The translations under genes were made by a program, and so were the position numbers. Of a DNA stretch of 64,000 nt, positions 49,889 to 61,050 are shown in pieces. This DNA is from Vandiemenella viatica (taxonomy: Eukaryota; Arthropoda; Insecta; Orthoptera; Morabidae): contig JARYHS010006907.1 of NCBI GenBank assembly GCA_031002005.1, positions 1 through 64,000 on the forward strand, in the 5' to 3' direction. Below the pieces are notes generated by a model. It saw only the letters and a list, made by a program, of their open reading frames with translations, had not been told where the DNA came from and did not search any database. How positions within the stretch are numbered: position 1 is the stretch's first letter; each line of letters opens with the position of its first letter.

Positions 49889-51850
49889 TCCGACCCATAG
49901 AGCAGGGCAGGTCTTATTACTACGGTGTATATCCTAAGTTTAGTCTTAATGCTAAGTTTCCTCCCTTGAGGAGGGGGTACAATTGGTAGAGTCGAGCCGA
50001 ACTTATATTAAATGCGTTTTTGGATGTGGCTGAGCCATGTCAATTTGCTGTCAATTTTGAGGCCTAAATATTTTACTGAACTGCCCCACAGGTGGTCCAC
50101 CCCGTCGAGCGAAATTTGTGGTTGGGTTTCTTAAATTTGTGTGTAAATAGAATTGCCTGACTTTTATCTGGGTTAATTTTTATTTTCTAAAGATTGCACC
50201 ATTGTGTAATTGCTTCGAGGTGCTGAGTCAGTTTACGCGCAATGTAATTTAAGTTTCGGCTCGATCTATATACGGTTGTGTCATTCGTAAATAATCCCAT
50301 TTCTCCGCCTGGTTGGTGGGGTATGTCGTTAGTATACACACTGTACAGGGTTGGAGCCATGACCGATCCTTGTGGTACGCCTGCTTCAATTGATTTCAAC
50401 TGGCTTTCTGTTCCGTCCACCACAACGTAAAATTTTCTGTTTCTGAGGAAACTGTTTATTATTTTTGTCAAGTGTCCAGGGCAGCCAAATGTATGTAGCT
50501 GTAGATTAATCTATCGTGCCAAACCCTGTCGAAAGCTTTCTCAATATCTAGCATAACAGCGCCTGTACTGTGCCTTATGGCGCGCCTTGCAGATATGCTC
50601 AACCAATCGGGTAGCTTGGTGGATGGTACTGTGCTGTGCACGAAAGCCGAATTGTTGAGGGATGATTATGTTGTTATCATCAAGGAATTTTTGGAGTGAG
50701 GTCATGATTAAACGTCTAGATTTTGCCAAGGAAATTTAAAAGTGAAATTGGTCTATGGTTTTGAGGGAAAATTTGATTTTTATTTGGTTTTGGGAGAGTG
50801 ACAATTTTGGCAATTTTCCAGGAGGAAGGGAAGAAGCATAGCTTCAGACAGGAGTTATAGATTTTGGTTAGGTGTGCTATTGCAGGATTGGGTAGATTTT
50901 TAAGATACGTGGCTTTTACACCGTCGGGACCAGGGGATTTTTTGTTACCTAGCTTCCTTATGATTGAGCTCACTTCAGACGGTTCTACAGGGCTGAAATT
51001 TTCCCGCAAGATGCGAGGCACTTCTCTAATTACCCTTTCTTCATGGATATCACTATCATCGTCATCGATGACATGTGTCTGGAACTGTAGTTCCAAGGTG
51101 TCTGCCAAAGCTTCGGCCTTTTCCCGCGCTGTGTATACAATACCATTCGGTCCGTTTAATGGCTTTATCGACAAGGGTGGTGTTTTTCTAGATTATACGA
51201 CCTTCCAAAATAAGTCTGGATTGCACTCCGCTCTACTGAGAGTGTTCTCCCAACTTTGTGTACTGTGTTTTTGTAGGTGCCATCTGACCTGGTTTGCTAG
51301 CCTGTTAGTTGTTGTACGGTCAGCTGGGTCTCTGTATTGTTGCCAACGTTTTCTGTAGTGGTTTTTCAATTTTATCAGTTCCGAAAAGTGATGTGGGAGG
51401 TCTTTTCTATCAGGTTCATATGTAATTTTTACTGTGGCCATTTTGCGTATTCTTTGATAATGTTTATGAACTGGTCTATATTTCTCTCAACCTGTCTCTT
51501 AGTTTCCAGTTCGGACTGCCCTACAATATGGTGGTTTACTAATTCTTGGTATTTCTGCCAGTTAGTGGTTAGAGAGAACTTTTTACTCTCTGATCGGCGC
51601 ACGGCTGCATCTATATATAATACCACTCGGTTGTGGTCAGAATCGAGGTCATTAAATACAGTGGATGCAGCAGACCAGGTGATATTTTTGAACACGAGTA
51701 TGCCCAAGATATCAGTCCTGAGTCTGGAGTCCCTGTGATAGTGCGAGGGTTCGTCAGGCGCCACTGGGGGTTCTTCGAGACAAAATCGTGAAGGACACGG
51801 CCGCTTGAGTTGGCAGCGCGGCAGCCCCACGACCTAAAACAGCAACGTGT
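49889..51850 (-). pseudogene. Jockey LINE6, endonuclease end to RT
   Basis: Minus-strand frames from right to left. 51830-51429 shows DILGILVFKNITWSA and FNDLDSDHNRVVLYI (endonuclease SDH motif). 51441-51193 and 51174-50716 show KKSPGPDGVKATYLKNL and IAKIVTLPKPNKNQ. 50729-50541 shows NIIIPQQFGFRAQHSTIHQA. 50471-50187 shows AGVPQGSVMAPTLYSVYTND with FADDT decayed to FTNDT. 50190-49889 runs to RPALLYGSELFS. It has many frameshifts and ends at the LINE5 target site. The 5' part is truncated. Confidence 0.9.
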
Positions 51851-51952
51851 TAGACACAACCTTCCGAGCAGACGCCGTCATGACACGTCGACCAATGGGA
51901 GATAAGTCGTTCGTGATTGGTCAGTTCCAGAGCCGTCGTGTAATGCCGCCGG
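51851..51952. other. Spacer, nothing recognised
   Basis: About 100 bp between the truncated Jockey LINE6 and the 5S-like units. Confidence 0.4.
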
Positions 51953-52065
51953 TTAAGCAACGATGAGTGTCGAGAGCACTTGTATGGGTGACCGCACATG
52001 CCAATTGTTAAGGCAACGTTATGCGTGGTTTTTACTTGGATGGGTGACCACTCAAGATACTGCCA
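51953..52065 (+). repeat. Two tandem 5S-rRNA-like units
   Basis: Unit 1 (51953-52002) has TTAAGCAACG and ACTTGTATGGGTGACCGC. Unit 2 (52008-52065) has TTAAGGCAACG and ACTTGGATGGGTGACCAC, followed by AAGATACTGCC. These correspond to the internal control region (A box to C box) of arthropod 5S rRNA, with 55-bp spacing. Neither unit spans a complete 120-nt 5S gene, so they are derivatives, either pseudogenes or SINE3-like heads. Confidence 0.65.
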
Positions 52066-52935
52066 TGGATCTACTAAAACCAATCAAAGAGCAGCGTGAA
52101 GCCTCCTTTGGCAACAGGCTGTTTATAGGAGCCAGGACTGGCTCGCGAGTCGCGATGAGACCATCAATCGAGAGCGGTGACTGATGCTGCCAGTGACACC
52201 TGCTTGTCGGCAGTCGAAGAAGCGGCGGAGAGCGACGAACTCTACTTGGAGAGGCGAAGCGAATGAGACGACTTCGTTCATCACGTCCACCTGAAAGCAC
52301 GTGGTTGCACGATTGGAACCAAGCTATTTCAGGTAACTGCAGCAGAAGTACGGGTTCACTTCCTGGTCGCTTTGGGTCGTACACGCCGGCCTGAGAATGG
52401 CTGGTCCTTGCCAGCTGACCCCAAAGTCTTCTATGTGGTACTATTGTGCTCGTGAGATAACCACGAGGAGGTCAGCGTCATCCACGACGATGCTGAGGCC
52501 AAAGGACACAAGCGCCCTGAGGCCTTAGCATCAATGCCACTAGTTTTCGCGAAGGACTTCTGCGCGAAGAAGCTCTTCCGAAAGCTTAACGGAAAATTGA
52601 AGAGACACCGCAGAAGACAACAGACTTCAGCGACTGAGGGCTGGCAGGTGGCAGGAAACAAGATTCCCGCCACTTCAGAGCTGCTGCCGGCCCCCGAGAC
52701 CGAGACGAAGGCCACCTGTCCCACAGGTTGCTGAGACTCCTACACCAACCAGCCCCACCAGGGAAGACACAGAGGCTCTACATGCAACACCAACGTCGCC
52801 CACGCCATCCCATGAGCGGGAGGAAACGCCAGCCACTGAGGAGGGACCTGTCCAGCCATTGGTGGTGCCATACGAAGGAAACTGTGGCAGCCTGTATGTC
52901 TAGCTTCTGCCACGCCACGCCGTGGTGGTGGTGGT
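52066..52935. other. GC-rich region without assigned gene
   Basis: One plus-strand phase around 52650-52880 reads VAETPTPTSPTREDTEALHA and SPTPSHEREETPATEEG, a Pro/Thr/Glu-rich low-complexity stretch reminiscent of the start of a retrotransposon ORF1. It is broken by stops. No domain is recognisable. Confidence 0.3.
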
Positions 52936-53324
52936 CATTCGAGTGGGAGAGCGCGTTGAGTGAGGACGTGTGTGAGCGACTCGCGTATCGCCTCCAGGGC
53001 GCAGCTGTGCTGTGTCAGCTATACCTTGCCTGTGCGCTGTGCAGCGGCTCAGTAGCTGCTACGCACTAGCAGTGAACGGACCGCTCTGAGCGGTCGCTCC
53101 CGAGTAGCGCTACGGGCCTGTGCGGCTTTCGCCGAGCGCAGGCGTTTTAGGAGTACGCTCCTGCGATATCAACGGCCGTCTGAATATATCCCTCCGAGTG
53201 TTAGGGTATTACCACTCCACGGCCCACTCCACCCCCGAGTGAACGAAGTAGGGTTGCTCTTCGCCGGAAACCTAACGGTGATAACGTAAGGCGAAAGCAA
53301 CTCTCCCGATAGGGAAGAAGAAAC

Positions 53325-53952
53325 ATGGGCCACCGCAAAGGAAGAAACCAAGCCAAAGATATGGAGGAATTAGACAGCAACCAGCATGGGGCTACTGACA
53401 GCCCACGCTCTCCAAGCCAGCCTAGGGACGCATCAAGCAGTGAAACTCAAAACTACAATGAGCAAAGTGACGACGAGACAACAGGAAGTGACCACGATGG
53501 AGCTGAACAAATGGAGTATGCCTCACATGGAACAAAAACCAAGCACCAGGAGGACTTCCCACCTCTGCCAAACAAAAAAAGGCGGAGAAGCAAAGAGGAA
53601 AGCCCCAAATCTTCAAACAAACACGCGAAAACAATGGAAGGCATACCGACCAAAAACCGGTTCAATGCCCTAGCATCAGAACAGAAGGATCAACAAACTC
53701 GGAGGAAACACGCCCACTACCTGACGTTCCTGCACCGCTAGCGAAGGAGCGCATGCTTCCTGTAATAGCGACAACACCAAAAGACTTCACCCAGACCATC
53801 AGCATTCTGACAAGATAAATGACTGGGGGACTAAAAACATACAACAATCAAGAAGAAGGAATATCCCAATTCCTCACCGGAAAAACATAGCAGACTATGA
53901 ACTACTGACAAACTTCTTCAAGAAGAAAAATGTACCATATTACAGTCACCAA
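53325..53952 (+). pseudogene. LINE7 ORF1, N-terminal part
   Basis: Starts at ATG 53325 (MGHRKGRNQAKDMEELDSNQ). It is Ser/Asp/Glu rich, then basic (LPNKKRRRSKEESPKSSNKH), and reads KNRFNALASE, a Jockey ORF1 landmark before the RNA-binding part. A one-base shift near 53690 moves the frame to ETRPLPDVPAPLAKE; another shift and stops near 53817 separate it from 53953. Confidence 0.78.
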
Positions 53953-54867
53953 ATGCCAGACCAGAGACCAATGCAAGTGGTCATTAAAGGCCTAACTATA
54001 ACCATAACAGAAGAAGAAATAAAATCTGAATTATTAACGAAAGGCTACAAAGTCCAAATTGTACTCCAGTTCAAGAAAAGGGATACGGAAATACGAGAAC
54101 TAATTCCAATGTCAACGTTCTCGGTGTCACTGATCCCAGGCACAGAATCAGAACAGATATATAACAAACGGTACATATTCCACAAACAACGGAATGGCCC
54201 GCCACAGTGTGTTAGATGCCAGAGGCTGGGACATACAAAGAACTTCTGCCATTTGCCTAGTCGTTGCGTTAAATGCGCAGGGCTGCACGATATTAAAGAG
54301 TGCAAGCTACCAGCAACTGAGAAGGCAAAATGTACAAACTGCACAGGTGACCATCCTGCGTCATGGCGCGGCTGTCGCACCTTCCAACTAGCGCAACAAC
54401 CACCCAGACCATCCAAGACCAACCAACCCAAACAGCAAGACAACCCGAAGAATGCAGAGAAAAAACAACCGCAAAAGGGCCAGGAGCCAAGGAACAACCA
54501 ACATCACACCAACCAAAAGACCGCCAACCAGAAGACCAAAAACCAGAAGAACACCAAGCAAAAGACTACCAATCAAGAGAAAACCTATGCAAATACCACC
54601 GCCGGCAAAAACCAAAGGGAAACAACTCAAACCAATGCTAACGTAGAAAACGGAACAAAGGAACAAAAAAAGCACAGGAGCCACTGTAGACATGCAGAAA
54701 GAAGCCACGATAGACGTGATGAAAATACCCATGAAACAGAAAACCTATTCAGTGGGATATCATTTATGAGAAAAATGATTAAAACACTAGACCGCATCCA
54801 AAAGGCCAAGGACGACACCGGCAAAATTTTTGCACTGATGAAAGGAGTCATGTCCCTGCTAAAATAA
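53953..54867 (+). CDS. LINE7 ORF1, RNA-binding part with three zinc knuckles
   Basis: 304 codons. Residues about 1-60 fit the PRE_C2HC domain found in Jockey gag-like proteins (VVIKGLTITITEEEIKSELL). Three CCHC-type knuckles follow: CVRCQRLGHTKNFC, CVKCAGLHDIKEC and CTNCTGDHPASWRGC. A long Gln/Asn/Lys/Thr-rich tail comes next (residues about 150-250). The stop TAA at 54865-54867 overlaps the ORF2 start by one base. The ATG used here is probably internal, because the real ORF1 begins at 53325. Confidence 0.88.
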   Translation: MPDQRPMQVVIKGLTITITEEEIKSELLTKGYKVQIVLQFKKRDTEIRELIPMSTFSVSLIPGTESEQIYNKRYIFHKQRNGPPQCVRCQRLGHTKNFCHLPSRCVKCAGLHDIKECKLPATEKAKCTNCTGDHPASWRGCRTFQLAQQPPRPSKTNQPKQQDNPKNAEKKQPQKGQEPRNNQHHTNQKTANQKTKNQKNTKQKTTNQEKTYANTTAGKNQRETTQTNANVENGTKEQKKHRSHCRHAERSHDRRDENTHETENLFSGISFMRKMIKTLDRIQKAKDDTGKIFALMKGVMSLLK

Positions 54868-54869
54868 TG
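54865..54869 (+). promoter_or_regulatory. TAATG stop/start overlap of LINE7 ORF1 and ORF2
   Basis: ORF1 ends with TAA at 54865-54867 and ORF2 begins with ATG at 54867-54869, sharing one A. In several non-LTR retrotransposons this arrangement is used for translation of ORF2 by termination-reinitiation. The overlap is seen directly; its use here is inferred. Confidence 0.75.
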
Positions 54870-56215
54870 GCGAGATTAATAGGGAATCTAAAAGACCTAA
54901 AAATTACAATTTGGAACGCGAACATAAGTAATAAAAAAATAGAGCTCCAGGATTTCATCCAACACTTAAAACTGGATATAGTACTGCTAACGGAGACCTA
55001 CCTAAAACCAAATGACAACTTCAATATTTCAGGACAAACAATCTACCGGAATGACAGGTTGGGACAACGGGGAGGAAGGAGGGACAGCTATAATTATAAA
55101 CAAAAAGCTGACCCACGAGCATATCCAAACACCACAACTGATCGACATGGAGGCCACAGCAGTAAAAATCCACTCTGCAGACGGCCACATAATATTGGTG
55201 TCGGCATACCTAGCACCAAACCGGACACTACACGATCAGGACATTGATGCACTACTAGGAACAGGCAGAATGGTGATAATTGGTGGTGACTTGAATTCAA
55301 AGCACAACGCTTGGAATTCAAGGGTCAACAACAACAAAGGGGAACGCCTCCTAGCACTAGCAGAGAGGCGCAACATTCAAGTGCTAGGCCCCAAAGCACC
55401 AACGCACATCCCCCACAACCACCACTACCAACCGGATGTCCTTGACGTGGCCGTAGTGAAGGACATCCCACGTCGGATTAAACTTGATGTCGTCAACGAC
55501 TTATCATCCGACCACCAACCTGTGTTACTCCAAATAAATAACTGGGTACTACCACACACGAGCGAGAAGCGGTCCAAAGAAGTGGATTGGAATCAATTCC
55601 GCAGAACATTTCACAACCTAGCCTCAACTACAGTAAAGCTAACAACAAATTAAGACATTGAGGAGGCAATTAAGCATTTCAACCAGATGGTGCTGGAAGC
55701 CGATAGGAGAGCGTCTACTGCAATCATCCACCCACCCTACACTGACGAGCTGCCACCAGAGATCGAGAACATCAGATACCTCAAGAACACGGCGAGGAAA
55801 CTATGGCAACGGTTCAGAGATCCCCATGACAAAAGACGGTACAAACAGCTTACCTCAGAGCTGAGGGTTCCACTGTCAGAACACAAATCGGAAAGATGGG
55901 AGAACAAAATGCAAAACCTAATACTAAACAATAGGGACGCTTGGCAACTTGTGCGCGCTGTCAAAGCCCCAAGGGACCCCAACACTGCAATCACCGGGCC
56001 AACAGGACCGTGCTTTCTCCCAGTGGCCAAGGCAGAGGTGCTGGCGGAGTACTTTGCCAGCCAATACAGGGAGGTTGAGTACGACCTGAAGGCGGCTGAA
56101 GCACGTGTAGCCGAGCACATTGAGAACACAGCCCGGAACATTATGGAAACACAACCAGAGGATGAGCCAGAGCTGACGACACCAGGCGAAATTCGGAACA
56201 TCATCAAATCAAGAA
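54867..56215 (+). pseudogene. LINE7 ORF2, endonuclease and linker
   Basis: It starts MARLIGNLKDLKITIWNANI, with LDIVLLTETYLKPNDNFNIS (TE motif). After a shift near 55065: GGTAIIINKKLTHEHIQTP, IILVSAYLAPNRTL, MVIIGGDLNSKHNAWNSRVN (GDLN motif), QPDVLDVAVVKDI and NDLSSDHQPVLLQI (SDH motif). All endonuclease catalytic motifs can be seen. An in-frame TAA at 55651 is followed by the linker WQRFRDPHDKRRYKQLTSEL and RDAWQLVRAVKAPRD. A frameshift at about 56210 leads to the RT. Confidence 0.92.
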
Positions 56216-57577
56216 ATTGGCTAACAACAAAGCACCAGGTGCTGACAAGATCTCAAACTTGCACCTGAAAAACTTTCCGAGAAAAGGGATCGTGCTCCTC
56301 ACCAGGATATGCAATGCCTGCCTCCTCCAAAGATATTTTCCAAATGCATGGAAAGTCGCCAAGGTCACGGCCATTCCCAAGCGAAGGAAAGACCAGAGAC
56401 TTCCATCAAATTACAGGCCCATCAGCCTACTCCCCTCCACCTCCAAAGAACTAGAGAGAGCACTGCTCAAGCGGATAAATTACACCCTGGAAGCGGAAAG
56501 GATAATCCGCAAAGAACAGTTTGGCTTCCAGAGTAGGGTAGGAAGCACAAGCCACCTCCTCCGATTGACTGAAGATGTTTCCCGGGGATTTAACTACTCA
56601 AGGTCGACGGCGGCTGTGTTCCTAGCTATAGAGAAGGCATATGATAAGGTATGGCATGTCAACCTCATCACCAAGCTACGAACACAGACGTCCGTCCAAC
56701 ACTGCTACATTCAGTTGATCGGAAGCTACCTGCAGAACAGAAGGTTCTATGTATCAGTTGAGGGCCAGAACTCAACAACCTACCCCATCCCGACCGGAAT
56801 TAAGCAGGGCTCTGTTTTGGCACCAGTACTCTCCAAATTGGCGTCAACAACATACCTACACCGCCACATGTGGACATAGCGCAATTCGCCGACGACACGA
56901 CAATCTACGCATCTGGCAGGAACCATGAACTAAACATCAATCATCTACAACACGGGCTAGAGAAACTAGAAAAATGGTGCCGACAGAACAAGGTGAAGAT
57001 CAACCCAACAAAATGTGCAGCCATATATTTCACCCGGAAAAGGCCTGAACTAAACAGAAAACTAACAATCATGGGACAGGAAGTAGAATGGTCGGAAGAT
57101 ACGAAGTACCTTGGAGTCACGATGGACAAGAAACTATTATTCCGGAAACACATACTAGACAGGAGAAGACAAGGACACGCCATACTAGCTAAATTATTTC
57201 CGATACTCTACAGTTCGGAACTGGCCACAAAAACAAAACTCCGCATCTACAAGTCAATAATCCTCCCATTCATCCTATATGGATGATAGGTGTGGGGCAT
57301 AGCATCCAAGACCAATATCGACCACCTACAGAGACTGCAGAACCGGTGCCTGCGGGTAATACTGCGGGCTCCAAGGTATGCACCGACAGACCTAATTCAC
57401 GAACAGGCGAACATAAGTCCAATTTATGTAGAAATCTACAAACAAACGGAAAGATTCTACGAAAGAGTAGAAAAATTCAGAGGAAATGACGAAAGGCTCC
57501 ATACCCTCGGTACAACCGTACCAAGGCATTGGCAGAAATATAAAGTGCCACTTAGACTCATATATCAGCCAGAGTAG
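56216..57577 (+). pseudogene. LINE7 ORF2, reverse transcriptase
   Basis: Blocks in order: NNKAPGADKISNLHLKNFPR, WKVAKVTAIPKRRKDQRLPS, YRPISLLPSTSKELERAL, EQFGFQSRVGSTSHLLRLTE, VFLAIEKAYDKVWHVNLITK, TGIKQGSVLAPVL, then after a shift VDIAQFADDTTIYAS (catalytic FADD), DTKYLGVTMDKKLLFRKHI and YKSIILPFILYG. TGA and TAG stops at 57284 and 57287 interrupt the YG-x-W motif; the same phase continues with WGIASKTNIDHLQRLQNRCL and ends at 57577. It is well preserved but dead. Confidence 0.93.
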
Positions 57578-58018
57578 AACTGATATGATCATAAGAAAAC
57601 TGTAATGGTTTTTCACATAAGGTCGTCTTTGATGAACCACAGTCATGTTTTCCCCTCAAAGAGTAATAAAAAGAGTCCCCAAAACAAACCCATCCTAAAC
57701 ACTGTGAGACGTAAAGTAGAGCTACTCAGGTAGGTGACTTCACAAACACGCCGTTGAGGCAGAGACACACACAAAAAAAAGGACCTGCCACGCCTGCTGT
57801 ACCGGATCCAGTGACCAGATGACGACGGTGCTGACACTGCTCACCCAGCTCATCACCGTCCTCATTCCACGAGTGTCTACAAATTAGACTCCAGTACATC
57901 CTCATGACATTAACAGAAAACCAAGTCAAAAAAGCATTTCAGACACGTGACATAGGAATATCCTGGCTCACAAAAGACATTATGAGCTTTGCTCAGACAG
58001 TTGACGGATGATGATGAT
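57578..58018 (+). other. LINE7 3' UTR
   Basis: About 440 bp without conserved coding frame, ending in GAT repeats before the start of the next element. Confidence 0.6.
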
Positions 58019-58504
58019 CGCGAGTAGCATTCGAGTTGGGAGCGGCGCAGCGGAAGGGTCGCTACTCCTCTCTCAGCTCGCGATAAAGGAAGGGAAGACG
58101 GATACTTGCTGCTGTCTTGCTGTCGCTACCTGCAGACCGGCCCGGCCACTTGTGTGCGCTGCTGCGTCCGTGGTAAATCGACGCGTCGTACCGTACAACC
58201 TCCCCCCCTCCCCATCCTTGGCGCTGCGTGTTTTCGAAAGAAGCAAAGTCGTCACCCGCGCAGCGCTATCCTTCGCCACCATAAAACTCTTCTTTCTTTT
58301 CTCTTCTTTCTGTGGTTGGGGGAAAGCCTCACTTAGCGTTAGAGTTAGGGTATTTGGACGTCAGAGTCCCGTTCGCGTCGGATCAGCTCGCGCGTCCAGA
58401 GGCAGGAACGTTTCCTTCCTGTTCTGTCCCATCTTTCTCTTTCTTTCTATTGACAGACTTGACAACAATTGACATGAGAAAAAAGGGAAAAACCTAGCGA
58501 GAAA

Positions 58505-59452
58505 ATGAAAAATGAGCAGTCCGCCCCCGCCAGAAGCGCCCCCAACAAATCGCTAGACCGCCCTAGCGATCCTCAAACACCTATCTGCAAACAGCGTCCA
58601 TCCAAGCCCGATACAACCCCCGCCAAAGATACTGAAACAGTAACCTGTTCACCCACCTCGCCTGGTGTACCACAGGGAACAAGTACCCCAAATCCCGCCA
58701 CCATAGAAAAATATATATCTGACATCAATGAAGCACTGTTGATAAGTAAAGGTGATACAAACTCTGTAAACCATGTTAGAGTACAAGTACTGTTACAGAA
58801 AAATAAAATCGATATCCCCATGACTAGGTGCAATTACTTGACTGAAGAGAATGCTTTATGCCTCAGATTTCATAAATATGAACACAGAGCTAAATTCCTT
58901 GAATTTATAGTCCCCACCGATTTCGGTGCAGACACCACATTCACTCAACTAACAGTGACAGATTACAAAGCCAACAAAAAACACCCTGCGGGACCCCAGG
59001 TCAATGCCAAGACCTGCGTTGTGAAGCGCATTCACCCAAACATAGCAGAGGAGGACATCCTCCTCGCCCTTCAAAATAATGGTGTAAAGCAGGTCTACAG
59101 GATAATGAACGGGGAAATAAAACGTAATATGGTCAGACTCGTCTGGCATGACGAAAAGGCTTACGATTACACTATAAATAAAGGTAATATTGTAATAGCG
59201 GGGAGGGAATATGACGTCGAAGCCTCAACCGAGAGGAAGCGATATATCCCGTGTAGAAAGTGCCAGGAATGTAACCATTCCGCTAGCAACTGCAAAAACA
59301 AAGCAAAATGTTTTAGATATGGAAAAGGTAACCTGTCTCATGGCTGCCCACATACTAATCACAACATTGAATTACATACTGTGCCACATATGATAGTAGA
59401 GATCACTTTACAGGTCAAATTCGCTGTCCTCAATACCCCAAAGAAACAATAG
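58505..59452 (+). CDS. LINE8 ORF1, gag-like with zinc knuckle
   Basis: 315 codons from ATG 58505 (MKNEQSAPARSAPNKSLDRP). The middle reads RVQVLLQKNKIDIPMTRCNY and NAKTCVVKRIHPNIAEEDIL, an RRM/PRE_C2HC-like RNA-binding part. One CCHC knuckle, CRKCQECNHSASNC, is near residue 260. A second, CFRYGKGNLSHGC, has lost a Cys (C-x2-Y). The frame ends at 59452, probably a premature stop, because Pro-rich coding-like sequence goes on to about 60000. Confidence 0.82.
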   Translation: MKNEQSAPARSAPNKSLDRPSDPQTPICKQRPSKPDTTPAKDTETVTCSPTSPGVPQGTSTPNPATIEKYISDINEALLISKGDTNSVNHVRVQVLLQKNKIDIPMTRCNYLTEENALCLRFHKYEHRAKFLEFIVPTDFGADTTFTQLTVTDYKANKKHPAGPQVNAKTCVVKRIHPNIAEEDILLALQNNGVKQVYRIMNGEIKRNMVRLVWHDEKAYDYTINKGNIVIAGREYDVEASTERKRYIPCRKCQECNHSASNCKNKAKCFRYGKGNLSHGCPHTNHNIELHTVPHMIVEITLQVKFAVLNTPKKQ

Positions 59453-60009
59453 ATCCCCCACCCCAGCAACAGATGCCACCCTCACCCGGCCAGCGGCCGG
59501 TAGAGCGATTACCCATAGATGATGGAAACTTTCCACACCTACCAACACCAAGTGCGATCCCTCAGATCCCGCCAATACGGCAACTGAATGGCTTCTCAGA
59601 AGTAACTAAATCAACAATGCAGACCCCACAAACCCCAATAATGATCCACTAAACAGCCAGACCAACCGAAGACACAGCCAAAACTAAATTTGAACTCGAG
59701 TAGCGCATAGCGCGACTCGAGTAAAAGGTCGACAAACTAACACGCATAATTGACCGACTCGCACAACAAATCAAAGCCATTGCACCGGACGACTCCGTGC
59801 CCGCACTAACCCTCGACCAATCACAAGCAGAGATAATATCCCCTGAACAGGCACCACATGATGAAAGCACAGGGTACCCGCTGGCTAACACTGAAACAAC
59901 CGAAGTTGCATTCTTCGACAGCACCACCTCCAACAATGCGACGGACAATAGCAGCTACATCACTGAATGCAGCGACACCGTCAGCATCGGGGCATCAGAA
60001 ACAAGTAAT

Positions 60010-60400
60010 GGTTAATCCCCTAGGGGCAGCACCAATCGCTATCATACATATCAATATTCGGTCGGTTCGGGAAAAGCGCGTGGAGCTCGAGACGCTGGCA
60101 ACAGAAGAGGATGCAGATATAATCAGTCTCAACGAGACTCGGCTAACACCCAGCATCAGACTGAGCATATTCGGCTACAAGATTCTGCGAAGTGACGGCG
60201 ATCGGGGGTTCGGTGTCGGCGCAATCCTATATAAAAGCACTCTCCCAGCTGTCGAGATGTTCGACCCGGCGTTCGAACAGTACCAGGTCGCTGCAGTTCA
60301 GGTTCAGGCCGGACGCCGGCGGCTCACCATATGCAGCATTTACTCCTCCCCCACTTCCCCCCTCCCTGAGGAGCTCCTTAACACATAAGCCAGAGATTTG
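60010..60400 (+). pseudogene. LINE8 ORF2, endonuclease N-terminal part
   Basis: It reads PIAIIHINIRSVREKRVELE, EDADIISLNETRLTPSIRLS, GFGVGAILYKSTLPAVEMFD and RRRLTICSIYSSPTSPLPEE. The order IN-R, NETRL, GGVG-like and IYSSP is that of APE-type endonucleases. It stops at 60388. Confidence 0.85.
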
Positions 60401-61050
60401 AACATCCAGTAATCCTTTCTGGCCTCTATGCGCGCCACTTCATCCTTGGCTACAGTACTACGACCCGTCGAGGACGACAACTCATAGACACACTAACGAC
60501 CACTGGGCTGCGCAACGTGCAGGTGCAGGTTCATACCCGTATTGCTCCGAGGCGCGGCGCCGTACACGCAACCAGCCCGGACAAGATCATCACGACCCCA
60601 CCGTATGCAAGTGGCGAGATACAAATTGGGAGGAATACCATCACGTTGTGCTGGCGGAGTTGCCGGCTCTCGAAGCAATACCGCTCGAAACGGCCGCCGA
60701 TATTGACGTATGTAGCGATGTGCTGGAGAGCGCCATACACGCGGCTATCGAGGTGACTGTGCCGTCTGTGCCTTTACCACGCCGAGATCCACATCAGGTA
60801 CCAGCGAACATCATGAATACAATCAGGGAGAAGAGAAATGTGCACCGTACTATGGCAACGAACCAACGACCCAGCCGATCATAATGCTTATAACAGGCTG
60901 AACAGAGGAGTAAAACAATTGATCGCCGAACATAGGGAAGACAAATGGTCCGGGAACTGTGAGAAACTTGGTACACAGCGACAACGAGACCCTAAAAGCT
61001 TCTGAGGGGCTGTAGGCAGGCTGACCGGTAAATCCTCGCAGGCAACTTAT
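60401..61050 (+). pseudogene. LINE8 ORF2, endonuclease end and linker
   Basis: Broken frames with the GDFN and SDH regions hardly readable. After about 60640 it reads LETAADIDVCSDVLESAIHA and VPLPRRDPHQVPANIMNTIR, the linker before the RT. TGA at about 61003 stands where Jockey elements have Trp (PKSFW). It ends at the LTR of element C. Confidence 0.7.

Larger units (their letters stand above)
52936..58018 (+). mobile_element. LINE7, nearly full-length Jockey element
   Basis: It probably begins at CATTCGAGTGGGAGAGCGCG, because the next Jockey element starts with almost the same words at 58028. It contains a GC-rich 5' UTR, ORF1 (gag-like), ORF2 (endonuclease and RT) and a 3' UTR ending in GGATGATGATGATCGCG. 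Roughly 5.1 kb long. At least four frameshifts and three stops make it inactive. Confidence 0.85.
58028..61050 (+). mobile_element. LINE8, Jockey-type, truncated by LTR element C
   Basis: Begins CATTCGAGTTGGGAGCGGC, has a GC-rich 5' UTR of about 480 bp, ORF1 and the endonuclease and linker of ORF2. It stops at 61050, where the LTR of element C begins, in the middle of the linker block PKSF(stop)GAVGRLTGKSSQATY. The RT should therefore continue beyond element C, outside the window. Confidence 0.82.

Noticed and set aside
51953..52065. A real 5S rRNA gene
   Set aside because: Only the internal control part is present in each of the two units, with many mismatches and no complete 120-nt gene or T-run terminator.
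53422..53665. Two minus-strand frames opposite LINE7 ORF1
   Set aside because: They lie fully inside a clear plus-strand Jockey ORF1 and have no motifs.
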